Assembly: GCA_021200315.1 (NCBI GenBank)
Contig: JAJQGU010000030.1
Coordinates: 44,212-108,211 of the forward strand
Length of the DNA: 64,000 bases
Reading direction: 5' to 3'
Origin: Akkermansiaceae bacterium
GTDB taxonomy: Bacteria; Verrucomicrobiota; Verrucomicrobiia; Verrucomicrobiales; Akkermansiaceae
In this document: piece by piece, positions 18,936 through 28,249 of the stretch
Position numbering within the stretch: position 1 is the first letter of the stretch
How the letters are laid out: each line of letters begins with the position of its first letter
Notes under the pieces: generated by a model
Databases searched by the model: none
The model's input: only the letters and a program-made list of their open reading frames with translations
Told to the model about the DNA's origin: nothing
Made by a program: the position numbers and the translations under genes

Positions 18936-20816
18936 TCATAGAATGGCGCGCGTGTCGCCGGCGTCCTCCTTGCCCTCCGTGTAGCGGACGACGCGGCTGA
19001 CCCCGGCGCCCGCGGGGGAAGAAAGCCGTATATCCGCCTCGCTTTCGAATAAATGTGCTCTTTTGCGCCGAAAATTCCATAGCAGAAAAAGGCCGCCTGA
19101 AAATGCCAATGCTCCGGAGAACGCGGACGCGATCGGAAGAAAGGAAGAGTTGTCCGGGATGCTCCTCAGGCGGGTGCGCCAGTCGTCTTTGTGATTGGGC
19201 TCCCTGTCTTTGAGGGAGATGGGCACGCGGGAAACGTCTCTTTGAGGGAGGTTGTTTTCTTCGAGCGCCTCAGGTGTATATTCATCCGGTTGTACGCGAG
19301 GCGGCAGCCTGTCGACGATGGGTTGCATGTGTTCGGCAAGAGAGTTCAGGGAGGCGTACAAGGCGTCTTGACTTTCGCTGAACGCTTCGGCGGCTCCCTG
19401 AGCGGCAGAGAGCCATGTCTGGCGATCGGCATCTGTTAGTTCCCTGAGAAAGGCGGGATCGTAGGCGATTTGCAGACTCTCGGGGACGCCGAGGTGGTAG
19501 TGGAGAAGAACGCTGCGTTCATAGGGGCGGCTCACTTGAAGAATGAGCCGTTGAGGAGAAAGTGAGGCCGGTTCTTTCTGGCCTTTCCCGAAAAGCGCTA
19601 CATAGATGCGGAATGGGCAGCGCACATGGAGCAGATTGAGCAGATGCTTCAAATCGTCGCGGGTTGTCTCTGTCATGAAACCTTGCGGATCGATCAGACC
19701 GCTGCTTTCGGGCCGAAAATATTGTGGCAATTCGGATTCCGGGATGGAAACGCCTTCGTCTTCCGGGAATGCTTCATGATTGGGAGAATCCGGCATTTTC
19801 AGGGATGCGGGAGGCTTCTCGCCGCTTGAGGGAAAGAGCTGGGGGTAGCTTTGCCACCAGAGCCCCCCCAGCAGAAGAGCATGATCTGAGGGAAGCCACT
19901 CGGCAGGAAAATCTGGCGAAGACTGAGCCAGAGTTTCGTCAGGTATGGGCGCGGCGGTTGAAGGCTCATTTGCTTTTGCGGCGGCAGATGCGCCGGATTC
20001 AGTAGGCGAGAGGCCGGGCAGCTCGTCGGCGGAGATGGCTGAGGCGGGCTCAGAAAGCCATAATGCTCCTCCGAGCAGGGCGGCGGCCAGCCCGGGAAGA
20101 TGCGTCTTCTTCCTCTGCGCCCGAGCGCGGAAGGCCAGCTGCAGTGCCGCTCTTTTCATTACATATTCAATGGCTTTAAGCGTGTCACGCTCTCGAAAGA
20201 ATCGACGAGCCTTTTTCATGAACGGAGCGTTGATGCGGTCGGGCTCGATGTAGGGATCCAGCATGTAGCCCCAGGAAAAACAGGCTGTTTCAAGTTGCAC
20301 GTCCAATACGAGCATGAGCATCCATTCCGGCCGCACAGGCGGAGGAATCGGATGCGTCATATCCCGCAGCGCATCTGCGATCTCATCTCCCCATTCTTTG
20401 ATGCGGGAGCACCATCCGGCAGGTTCTTCTTCCCTGAAGGCATCCGGCTGGCGCATGGAGATGCCGCTCTCTTCCCGCACTTTGGGAAGCCCCCGTTTGC
20501 CAAAGGTCTCGTGCCGGGGAATGGCGTGATTGATCATCCAATGGGCGAGACTCCGGAAGTCGGCGAGTTTGCCGCGATCGGTCAGGTAGACGCAGAGCGC
20601 GGCCGGAGAAATTCTGCGCTCAATTTTTTCCAGATAGCGGGAGAGCTCCATCCGTTCCTTGTGCGTCAACCCCCCGGCGGTGTCTGTGACGCGGGAAAAA
20701 ACAACGGGTTTGTCACCAAATATCTTATGAGCCGAAAGCAGGCTGTATCCGCAGCAGGGACATTGAATTTCTGCTCCTCGATGAAATCTGCTGGAACACT
20801 TCGGACAAACGGGCAC
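18936..20816 (-). CDS. Large hypothetical membrane protein with N-terminal zinc ribbon and TPM-like segments
   Basis: CPKCSSRF...CPCCGYS zinc ribbon; LSRYLEKIERRISPAALCVYLTD TPM-like; C-terminal TM. Confidence 0.75.
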   Translation of the reverse strand: MPVCPKCSSRFHRGAEIQCPCCGYSLLSAHKIFGDKPVVFSRVTDTAGGLTHKERMELSRYLEKIERRISPAALCVYLTDRGKLADFRSLAHWMINHAIPRHETFGKRGLPKVREESGISMRQPDAFREEEPAGWCSRIKEWGDEIADALRDMTHPIPPPVRPEWMLMLVLDVQLETACFSWGYMLDPYIEPDRINAPFMKKARRFFRERDTLKAIEYVMKRAALQLAFRARAQRKKTHLPGLAAALLGGALWLSEPASAISADELPGLSPTESGASAAAKANEPSTAAPIPDETLAQSSPDFPAEWLPSDHALLLGGLWWQSYPQLFPSSGEKPPASLKMPDSPNHEAFPEDEGVSIPESELPQYFRPESSGLIDPQGFMTETTRDDLKHLLNLLHVRCPFRIYVALFGKGQKEPASLSPQRLILQVSRPYERSVLLHYHLGVPESLQIAYDPAFLRELTDADRQTWLSAAQGAAEAFSESQDALYASLNSLAEHMQPIVDRLPPRVQPDEYTPEALEENNLPQRDVSRVPISLKDREPNHKDDWRTRLRSIPDNSSFLPIASAFSGALAFSGGLFLLWNFRRKRAHLFESEADIRLSSPAGAGVSRVVRYTEGKEDAGDTRAIL

Positions 20817-20995
20817 GGCAATAGTGTAGTGATTTCCGAACCTTTCGTGAAGAAAAATTCTCGCATTTCACCCTCTTTTCCTTCGAACATGACACAAGAG
20901 GCGTATTTTATGCTTGCTTTCAGAGCGCAATATGTTAAAAAGCCAAGCATCCCGGCTTCCGGGGCAGTTAACATTTAGATCAATCATTATATTAT

Positions 20996-21421
20996 ATGGA
21001 TATTCAAGTAGCAGTCCTTTGCGACTATGCAGCCGATTATCAGGGAAAGCTTTGCGTGCAGGGTGCGTTCGACACTCTTTTCGCTCGCCAGTTTCCCGTA
21101 GTGCACCCCGCTTGCGCTTTGGCTCTTCGTCTGTGTCTTACCCCTGAAGACGCCGGCGATCACAAGCTGGGCATTTCAATTGTTGATGAGGACGGCGTGG
21201 CGCTCGATCCGGAGCGCATGCCCATCGTGGGAGATCTTCACGTGGCTTTGCCGGATGGAGCCGCGTTCCTTACTCGTAATCTGATCATGAATTTCCAAGG
21301 GCTGAAGTTTGAAAAAGCGGGCACTTATTCGGTGGACGTGACGCTCGGCGGTGAAATTGTTTCCCGCACGCCTTTGCGTCTGGTGCAGCTGCAGCAGCAG
21401 GACGCACCCCAGCACGCCTGA
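20996..21421 (+). CDS. DUF6941-like conserved protein
   Basis: MDIQVAVLCDYAADYQGKLCVQGAFDTLFARQFPVVHPACALALRL; family name recalled from memory. Confidence 0.75.
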   Translation: MDIQVAVLCDYAADYQGKLCVQGAFDTLFARQFPVVHPACALALRLCLTPEDAGDHKLGISIVDEDGVALDPERMPIVGDLHVALPDGAAFLTRNLIMNFQGLKFEKAGTYSVDVTLGGEIVSRTPLRLVQLQQQDAPQHA

Positions 21422-21448
21422 TTCAATCGACGCTTTTTTGTTTTGTGA

Positions 21449-21483
21449 AGGGAGAGCCCGTCGGACGGCGCTCTCCCTTTTTT
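21449..21483 (+). terminator. Rho-independent terminator
   Basis: AGGGAGAGC...GCTCTCCCTTTTTT just after the 20996..21421 stop. Confidence 0.8.
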
Positions 21484-21518
21484 CGGCGCTTGGGCTTGGC
21501 TCTGAGAGAAAAGAAATA

Positions 21519-21544
21519 CCGTTCGGCCTTCCAAGGCCGAACGG
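21519..21544 (-). terminator. Hairpin terminator for the minus-strand thioredoxin-like gene
   Basis: CCGTTCGGCCTT-CC-AAGGCCGAACGG followed on minus strand by TATTTCTTTTC. Confidence 0.65.
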
Positions 21545-21583
21545 CGTGCCGACGGGGAAAATGCCGTCATTCTGGGAGAGGTG

Positions 21584-22537
21584 TTATCCCCTGTTTTCTT
21601 GATGGGTTTTATTGTTCTCGAAAATTCTATCCTTGTTTTCGCGGATTCGCATTTTCATCTGCTCAATCTGTTCTTTGTCTTCCGGGCGAATTTTGATCAT
21701 TTCATCGCAAGTATCAAGGATGGATTGTATATCTGCGTCGCTTTTCGCCATGGAGAGAAGCATTTGTGCTTTCCCTTGAAGAAGATGCAGTTTGATGGGC
21801 GCTTTCAATTTCTGCTGCAGAAGCTCGTCGATTTTCATCAAAAGTGCTTCATTCCCCTGCCGCGCGGCTTCCCGCAGCTGGGCACTGCAGTACTCGGCCT
21901 GCCTTTGTCCTTCTTCCTCCTCTTTTCTTTCCGCCTTCAGACCGCTGATATCGTTTTCGTCAATCGCCATGATTTCGTCGATAAGCCGCTGATGATGGGA
22001 ACGAATAGCTTCAGGAAGCGCACGGTACGCTTCGAGAAGAGCCTTCACTTTTTCTTCTCCCTGCGCGGTTTCGGCTTTCGCTCGTGCCGCTTCAATGGTT
22101 CTCCCAGTTTTAATCGCCTGGTCAAGAACGGGGCGAACCCTATCCATGCTTCCGTAATTCCCGATGAAGCCGCCGTAGACATCCCCTTTGGGGGAAAGCA
22201 CCAGCACCGTGGGATAGCCGGTAATCTGGTATTTCGTCTGAAGCTCTTTGTTTTGCTTTCTGATTGAGTCGCTCTGCGCTTTATTGCGGGGGAAGTCGAG
22301 CTCGACGGGAATAAAGTGCTCCTGGGCGTACTTGGCAAATTCTTCAGTATCAAATACATTCTTTTTCAGTTGCTTGCATGGTCCGCACCAATCGGAGCCC
22401 GAAAAAACTGCCAGAACCAGTCGATCGCTTTCAGCAGCCTGTTTCACGGCCGCTTCGAAATTTTCCGTCCACGGTTCCGCGGCCAGAATTGACGAGGTGC
22501 AAAGAACCAACGTTCCAATGAAATTTTTTGTCATCAT
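21584..22537 (-). CDS. Secreted thioredoxin-fold protein with helical C-terminus
   Basis: Signal peptide; VFSGSDWCGPCKQLKKNVF CXXC; TGYPTVLVLSPKGD. Confidence 0.88.
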   Translation of the reverse strand: MMTKNFIGTLVLCTSSILAAEPWTENFEAAVKQAAESDRLVLAVFSGSDWCGPCKQLKKNVFDTEEFAKYAQEHFIPVELDFPRNKAQSDSIRKQNKELQTKYQITGYPTVLVLSPKGDVYGGFIGNYGSMDRVRPVLDQAIKTGRTIEAARAKAETAQGEEKVKALLEAYRALPEAIRSHHQRLIDEIMAIDENDISGLKAERKEEEEGQRQAEYCSAQLREAARQGNEALLMKIDELLQQKLKAPIKLHLLQGKAQMLLSMAKSDADIQSILDTCDEMIKIRPEDKEQIEQMKMRIRENKDRIFENNKTHQENRG

Positions 22538-22622
22538 AATTGATGGCCAGTATAGGCGATGCAGCGCCCTGCTGACAATCCTTTTTTGCGTCTTGAATTT
22601 TCTTCTGCGCGCGCGAATCGCC

Positions 22623-23627
22623 TCAGAACCGGAGCTCAAGCCCTGCTTTGATGTAGAATCCGGGGTCGTAGTCATAGGTCGCCAAATCGTGCTTCCCGTT
22701 TTTTGTGCGGAATTTGGCCTTGTTGGCAAAAGTGAAGCCTGTATCCGCTTTCAGGAGCAGCTTGGATGGCTGATTGGGCGTAAGATTTAACGCCCCGCCT
22801 AAGCCAAGGACGCAGGAGCTCCATCGAAACTGTTCGGTGCGCAGATGCCTGCGGACTGTCCACGTTCCGGAATTGAAAGTGAAAAAAGGCCCCCATTCAA
22901 AACGTTCGGAAGCCACGTTATCGAAAGACAGGCGGGCCGCTTCGAGCTTCAGACACCAATTCGGGGCGGCTCTCCAAGCAAACTGAATGATGGGCAAAAG
23001 CCACGTGTTTGAATAATCGGGCATGCAGGCTACGCCTACTGAGTAGGTGAAATTTTCGCCCAATGCACTGCTGTAGGCTGCAAAGCCTCCAAAATAAAAA
23101 TTGTGAGCGGAGGCCGTGTCAAGATCAGAAGAAAGCTGGGGCGTGAATGCAATAGAAAACATGCCGCTGCTGCCCATCTTGCGTGAAATGCCGATCAACG
23201 GAGTGACGGTGTAGAGGCGGTCGAGGTCAATGGGATCCTCTCCGGAACTGTTGATCCAGGTCATCTTGAGACTGACTTTCGCGTCGAAATGCCAAGAGCT
23301 CCAGCCCGAACGATGCGGATCGGAAAGAGGCATGGAGATCTTCACATTGGTGATGGAAAGATGGGAACCGCCTCCGTCAGCCTTCATCGGACCGAGGTAT
23401 TCATAGGAAAATTCATTGGGAATCAGGTAGGGAACGTATGGGTTCGCAGGAGCGGCGTATGTAAAACCGTTCGAGGTGGCGGGAACTTGTGAACTGTCGT
23501 CCTGCATATCGGGAGGCATGAGATAAGGATCGTATCCCGCAGAATCGTTGACGAAGTCCGAAACTGCATACAGGGCGCCGCTGCACATGCTCAGACCGAT
23601 GAAGGCGGCTGGAAACATTGTCTTCAT
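22623..23627 (-). CDS. Predicted outer-membrane beta-barrel protein
   Basis: Signal peptide, alternating amphipathic strands, C-terminal aromatic residue (…LELRF). Confidence 0.75.
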   Translation of the reverse strand: MKTMFPAAFIGLSMCSGALYAVSDFVNDSAGYDPYLMPPDMQDDSSQVPATSNGFTYAAPANPYVPYLIPNEFSYEYLGPMKADGGGSHLSITNVKISMPLSDPHRSGWSSWHFDAKVSLKMTWINSSGEDPIDLDRLYTVTPLIGISRKMGSSGMFSIAFTPQLSSDLDTASAHNFYFGGFAAYSSALGENFTYSVGVACMPDYSNTWLLPIIQFAWRAAPNWCLKLEAARLSFDNVASERFEWGPFFTFNSGTWTVRRHLRTEQFRWSSCVLGLGGALNLTPNQPSKLLLKADTGFTFANKAKFRTKNGKHDLATYDYDPGFYIKAGLELRF

Positions 23628-23779
23628 AGGAATGAAATTCTCTCAGATTTTCTTGAAAAATGAAGAGCAAATTCCGTCAATGAAAAAATGTCGGTGGAAT
23701 TTTCATTTTACTCTTGCCAAGGCGTCGCGTCACTTGTACAATTCCAGCGCACACCTTGTAACGAGGGGAGTGCGGCTGT

Positions 23780-23856
23780 GGCTCGGTAGCTCAGTTGGTA
23801 GTAGCAACGGACTGAAAATCCGTGTGTCGGCGGTTCGAGTCCGCCCCGAGCCACCA
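23780..23856 (+). tRNA. tRNA-Phe (GAA), encoded CCA
   Basis: GGCTCGG/CCGAGCC acceptor, anticodon arm ACGGA-CTGAAAA-TCCGT, T arm GGCGG-TTCGAGT-CCGCC, ACCA. Confidence 0.92.
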
Positions 23857-23882
23857 TTTTGTTTCTTCCCTTTCGCCTATTG

Positions 23883-23959
23883 CGGGACGTAGCTCAGCTT
23901 GGTAGAGCGCCAGCTTTGGGAGCTGGATGTCGCAGGTTCAAATCCTGTCGTCCCGACCA
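23883..23959 (+). tRNA. tRNA-Pro (TGG), encoded CCA
   Basis: CGGGACG/CGTCCCG acceptor, CCAGC-TTTGGGA-GCTGG anticodon arm, GCAGG-TTCAAAT-CCTGT T arm. Confidence 0.96.
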
Positions 23960-24067
23960 CAAGCCTGCTTTTTATCTTCAGTGCTGACGGGACAGTCTCC
24001 AAATGGTGGAAATGGCAGGAAATCATTGACAGGCCGAAGTGGGACTGATACTCTCGGCAGAGTGAAA

Positions 24068-25624
24068 ATGGCTATTCTCCGGGTTGGCGTGTTTGCTGCG
24101 CTCTCTTTCTGTTTGGCGATGCTTTCTCCCTGCCGCGCAGCGGATGCGGCGGCTCGGCGGCCCAATATCGTATTGATCGTTGCGGATGACATGGGGTGGT
24201 CCGACGCCGGCTGTTATGGTTCGGAAATTGAGACGCCGGCCATCGACCGCCTGGCCAGGGAGGGGGTAATGTTCACGCGGTTCTACACCGTACCGCGCTG
24301 TTCGCCTTCCCGCGCCAGTATGCTGACGGGAATGTATCCTCAGTCTGTGGGAGTGGGGCATTTGGATCGCGATCTGGGCCGGCCGGGCTACAGGGGGTTC
24401 TTGGCAAAGACGATTCCTACCCTGCCGGAGCTGCTTCGGAAGAAGGGCTACCGTACATACATGGCCGGCAAGTGGCACTTGGGCTCGGGTGAGGGGCAGT
24501 ATCCTTGGCAGAGGGGGTTTCAGCGTTATCGGGGGCTCTTGAGCGGTGCGAATGGATATTTTGCGCTTGATCCAGGACGCCGCATGGCCGAGGACGGACG
24601 CGAACTCTCGAATGCTGATTTGGGTGCGGATTTTTACATGACTGAGGATATTACGGCGACGGCTCTGCGCTATCTTGAAGAGGCGGCGCGGACGCCGTCT
24701 TCTCCATTTTTGCTGTATGTAGCGTATACGGCTCCGCATACGCCTTTGCAGGCGAGGTCGGAGACGATCGAGCGCTGTTTGGGGCGTTACGATGAGGGCT
24801 TTCTTGCTACGCAGAGGGCTCGTTTTTTGAAACAGAAAAAGTTAGGGATCATTCCGGCGGAGTGCGAGCTCCCTGCGGAGAGGGCGCTCCCCGCGAAGAC
24901 ATCGGGGGAGGCCGCGCTGGACATGGCCATTTACGCGGCGCAGATTGAGGATATGGACGCGGGCATCGGTGCGATTTTGAACCGGCTGGATGAACTCGGG
25001 CTTGCGCAGAATACGGTTGTGACGTTCGTTTCGGACAACGGCGCAACCAAGGAAACGCCGAAGCGCGACTACGAGCCTTGGCCGGGACATCGCCGGAGCG
25101 TGGCCGGTTATGGGAAAAATTGGGCTTCGGTTTCGAATACGCCGTGGAAAGGGTACAAGATCCAGACTCACGAGGGAGGGGTGGCCGTGCCGTGCCTGAT
25201 CCGTTTCCCCGGACGCTTTGCCGCCGGGATGCGTTATCATCGGCCGGCTCACATGATGGATCTTGCTCCCACGTTTCTGGCATTGGCAGGCGTGCGGGCG
25301 CCCCGTGCGATGGAGGGCGAGAACCTTGCTGCGGAACTGGGGAAAAAACAGACGTCTGCCGCGACATGGCGCTTGTCTTTCCCGTCTTCCGGCCGCCTCA
25401 TTTTCTGCGAACATGAGGGCAATCGCCTCGTATTGACAGATCGCTACAAAATGACGCGCCAGAGGGGCGAGAAGGCTTGGGCTCTCTATTCTCTGGAGGA
25501 TAGAATGGAACTCAGGAATCTGGCCAAAGAAAAGAGGGATGTGGTGCGGCGCCTCGAACAGGCTTGGGAAAAATGGGCGCGTTCGCATCAGGTGGATGTA
25601 GCCATTCCTTCATGGTATCCATGA
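24068..25624 (+). CDS. Secreted arylsulfatase-type sulfatase
   Basis: PNIVLIVADDMGWSDAGCYG, CSPSRASMLTG (Cys-type FGly motif), YMAGKWHLG; start corrected to 24068 because the ORF-track start lies inside tRNA-Pro. Confidence 0.95.
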   Translation: MAILRVGVFAALSFCLAMLSPCRAADAAARRPNIVLIVADDMGWSDAGCYGSEIETPAIDRLAREGVMFTRFYTVPRCSPSRASMLTGMYPQSVGVGHLDRDLGRPGYRGFLAKTIPTLPELLRKKGYRTYMAGKWHLGSGEGQYPWQRGFQRYRGLLSGANGYFALDPGRRMAEDGRELSNADLGADFYMTEDITATALRYLEEAARTPSSPFLLYVAYTAPHTPLQARSETIERCLGRYDEGFLATQRARFLKQKKLGIIPAECELPAERALPAKTSGEAALDMAIYAAQIEDMDAGIGAILNRLDELGLAQNTVVTFVSDNGATKETPKRDYEPWPGHRRSVAGYGKNWASVSNTPWKGYKIQTHEGGVAVPCLIRFPGRFAAGMRYHRPAHMMDLAPTFLALAGVRAPRAMEGENLAAELGKKQTSAATWRLSFPSSGRLIFCEHEGNRLVLTDRYKMTRQRGEKAWALYSLEDRMELRNLAKEKRDVVRRLEQAWEKWARSHQVDVAIPSWYP

Positions 25625-25833
25625 AACGTCGCCGAATGCCGGCACGCTGAGACAACCCCGTTCGCCTTCCCGTCGTTTTTCCCCTGGCAGAGGATGCATC
25701 AGCTTCGTCAGTGCCTCCTGGGCGTTTTTTGCGGGGTATTCTTCTTAATGAGCGTGCCTGTACTTCCGCAGACAGGCGGATGTTTCAAAGAATGCTTGAC
25801 GAGGCGGGACTCCTCACGCACAATAAGCTTGTC

Positions 25834-26994
25834 ATGATGCAGAGCAGAATTCCGATTTCAAGCATCCCCTGCGTTTTTCTTGCCGGGTGGTGCGCCTTTC
25901 TCGCATCCTGCGAGGACGAACAGCCCGCCGATACGCAACAGGTTCAACATGAACAGAAAACGCAGGGTGTGTCCGAGGAAAACGCCATGTCCGCCGCGGG
26001 GCAGGAGTTCGTCGACCGCACGCTTTTCGAGGTATCGGACATGCTCCGTGCGTATACCCAGGCTCCTGAGATCACGGAAGCCGTTCGCTTGGTGCACGAA
26101 TTGACTGAGGCTTATTTGGAAGCGCTTTACGCGGAGAACAAGACAGCTCCGGATGATTTGCTCTATCGCTGCCGCGTGGAATGCAAACTGGCCGATCTGC
26201 GCACTGATCTTCGCGCTTACGAGCGAGCCCGCGCCAGCTATGACAAGGCGCTGGAGACGATGGACGCTCTCCCGAAAGAAATTCAAGAGCGCGTGGAGGT
26301 GCTCCGTCTGCGCAGCTCCGCGCTCGCGGGGCTGGCTTATCTGGCCATTGTGGGCAAAGATCTGGGTGCGGCGGGAATGTATGCCGAAGAGAGCATGAAG
26401 ATCGACAAGGCTCTGACGGAACGCCTGCAGCCGAATGCGGAAGCGGCTCCCGACGCGTTGTATGAACCGGTGGTGCGTGATTTGATGGGATCTTACAAGC
26501 TGAAGGGTGATATTCTGAACCTCCAGGGCGAGCTGGAAGAAGCCCGAGATGCCTACAAAATGGCGGTGGAGCTGGCCAAGAAGCTGCGGCAGGTCTCGCC
26601 GGAAACAGCCCGCAAGCTGGTGGTGGTGCAAAGCGCTTTGGGCGATCTTGAAAGGCAGTCGGGCAATTTGAAGAAAGCCGTGGAAACTTGGTTCTCTGCC
26701 GCAAAAGTTTGCCAGAGCCTTTCCCGCCAGAATAGCCGGGCCTTGAAGGCGCAGGCCGTACGCGATTTCAAGGCGCTCAAGGTGCGCATCGAAGATGCTC
26801 AGGCAGAGCTGAAGTCTGCCGGGCAGGAGGCACAGCCCGCGGAAGTCTTGGAGGAGGTCAGGGAGGAAGCGGCGGTGGAAGAACCCGTGATGTCTGAGGA
26901 GGAGCCCAAGACTCCGGAACAGACCGTAGATCCCAGCACCGAGAGCAGGAAGGGCGCCACGGACTCTTCCCGCCGTCGTCAGCGCCGCCGCTGA
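25834..26994 (+). CDS. TPR-containing lipoprotein
   Basis: CVFLAGWCAFLASC lipobox; repeated helical YERARASYDKALETM / EEARDAYKMAVELAKKL TPR-type units; acidic tail. Confidence 0.75.
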   Translation: MMQSRIPISSIPCVFLAGWCAFLASCEDEQPADTQQVQHEQKTQGVSEENAMSAAGQEFVDRTLFEVSDMLRAYTQAPEITEAVRLVHELTEAYLEALYAENKTAPDDLLYRCRVECKLADLRTDLRAYERARASYDKALETMDALPKEIQERVEVLRLRSSALAGLAYLAIVGKDLGAAGMYAEESMKIDKALTERLQPNAEAAPDALYEPVVRDLMGSYKLKGDILNLQGELEEARDAYKMAVELAKKLRQVSPETARKLVVVQSALGDLERQSGNLKKAVETWFSAAKVCQSLSRQNSRALKAQAVRDFKALKVRIEDAQAELKSAGQEAQPAEVLEEVREEAAVEEPVMSEEEPKTPEQTVDPSTESRKGATDSSRRRQRRR

Positions 26995-27017
26995 ACCTGT
27001 CTGCCGTTTTTCTCCGC

Positions 27018-28232
27018 ATGGCTGAGTTTGTGATCAGCGAGGCGGCCTTGGAGCGCAACGCTCGCATGCTCCGTGAGACGGGCGATATGTGCGGTGCGCA
27101 AGTACTCCTTGCGTTGAAGGGGTTTTCGACAGCGGCCTGTCTGCCGCTGCTGGCTCGGTATGCCGATGGCTGCTGTGCCTCCGGTTTGTGGGAGGCTCTT
27201 CTGGGGCACAAGCATATGCAAAAGCCGGTGGCGGTATATTCTCCGGCCTATCGCGATGATGAGTTCGCTCGATTGCTGGAATTTGCCCGACACATTGATT
27301 TCAACAGCGTCCCTCAGTGGGAGCGCTTTCGTGCCCGGGGGCTTTCCCATCCACGTGTGCGTTCGGGCGAGCTTTTGTTCGGATTGAGGATCAATCCGCA
27401 GTATTCCACCGGGCACACGCCGCTCTATGATCCTTGCGCGCCGGGTTCGCGCTTGGGTATTCCCCGCGATGCCCTGGAGGGAATGGATCTCACCGGGATT
27501 TCCGGGCTGCATTTCCACACGCTCTGCGAGCAAGGTTCGGAAGATTTGGCTGCCACTTGGGAGGCAATAGAGCGCGGTTTTGGCGACTTGCTCTCCCGAC
27601 CGGAGATCCGATATGTGAACATGGGCGGCGGCCACTGGATCACGAAACCCGGCTACAACCGTACCCTTCTTGTCGAAGTTGTGCGTCGCGCACGGGAACG
27701 CTGCGGAGTGGAGGTGCTGCTGGAGCCCGGCGAGGCTTGGTGCATTCATTCCGGCGTGCTTCGTGCGCGCGTGCTCGATGTGTTTGAATCGGCTGGCATG
27801 CGGCATGCGATTCTCGATGTGTCGGCTTCGGCTCACATGCCCGACGTGCTCGAAATGCCCTATCGCCCCGACGTCTTTCAGGTTCTCCCAGGCGAACTGG
27901 GGGGAGGCGTCCTCCCCGCCGTGACGTACCCCGGCGAAGGATATGCCCGTGCCGGGCTCCCCGGTGAAGCGGCCTTCACGTGCCGCTTGGGAGCCTGCAC
28001 CTGCTTGGCGGGCGATGTGATCGGCGATTATTCTTTCCCCTCCGCACTGCATGCTGGGGATGAAATCATCCTTGATGACATGGCGCAGTATACTCTTGTC
28101 AAGACCACGTTCTTCAACGGCGTGCCCCATCCGTCTGTGGTGCTGCAGAGAGGGGATGGCTCCCTGCGCTGTGTGAAAGAATGGGGGTACCGGGACTTTG
28201 AGGCTCGACTTGGCGGAAAAGAGCCTGTATAA
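27018..28232 (+). CDS. nspC: Carboxynorspermidine decarboxylase
   Basis: ALKGFSTAACLPLL (PLP lysine region), GLRINPQYSTG, LHFHTLCEQ, NMGGGHWITKPGY, EPGEAW, CLAGD. Confidence 0.93.
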   Translation: MAEFVISEAALERNARMLRETGDMCGAQVLLALKGFSTAACLPLLARYADGCCASGLWEALLGHKHMQKPVAVYSPAYRDDEFARLLEFARHIDFNSVPQWERFRARGLSHPRVRSGELLFGLRINPQYSTGHTPLYDPCAPGSRLGIPRDALEGMDLTGISGLHFHTLCEQGSEDLAATWEAIERGFGDLLSRPEIRYVNMGGGHWITKPGYNRTLLVEVVRRARERCGVEVLLEPGEAWCIHSGVLRARVLDVFESAGMRHAILDVSASAHMPDVLEMPYRPDVFQVLPGELGGGVLPAVTYPGEGYARAGLPGEAAFTCRLGACTCLAGDVIGDYSFPSALHAGDEIILDDMAQYTLVKTTFFNGVPHPSVVLQRGDGSLRCVKEWGYRDFEARLGGKEPV

Positions 28233-28240
28233 ACAGGCTC
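28221..28240 (+). promoter_or_regulatory. Hairpin at nspC stop / speA leader
   Basis: GAGCCTGT-ATAA-ACAGGCTC, 8-bp perfect stem overlapping the nspC stop codon. Confidence 0.4.
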
Positions 28241-28249
28241 CACAGTGAA

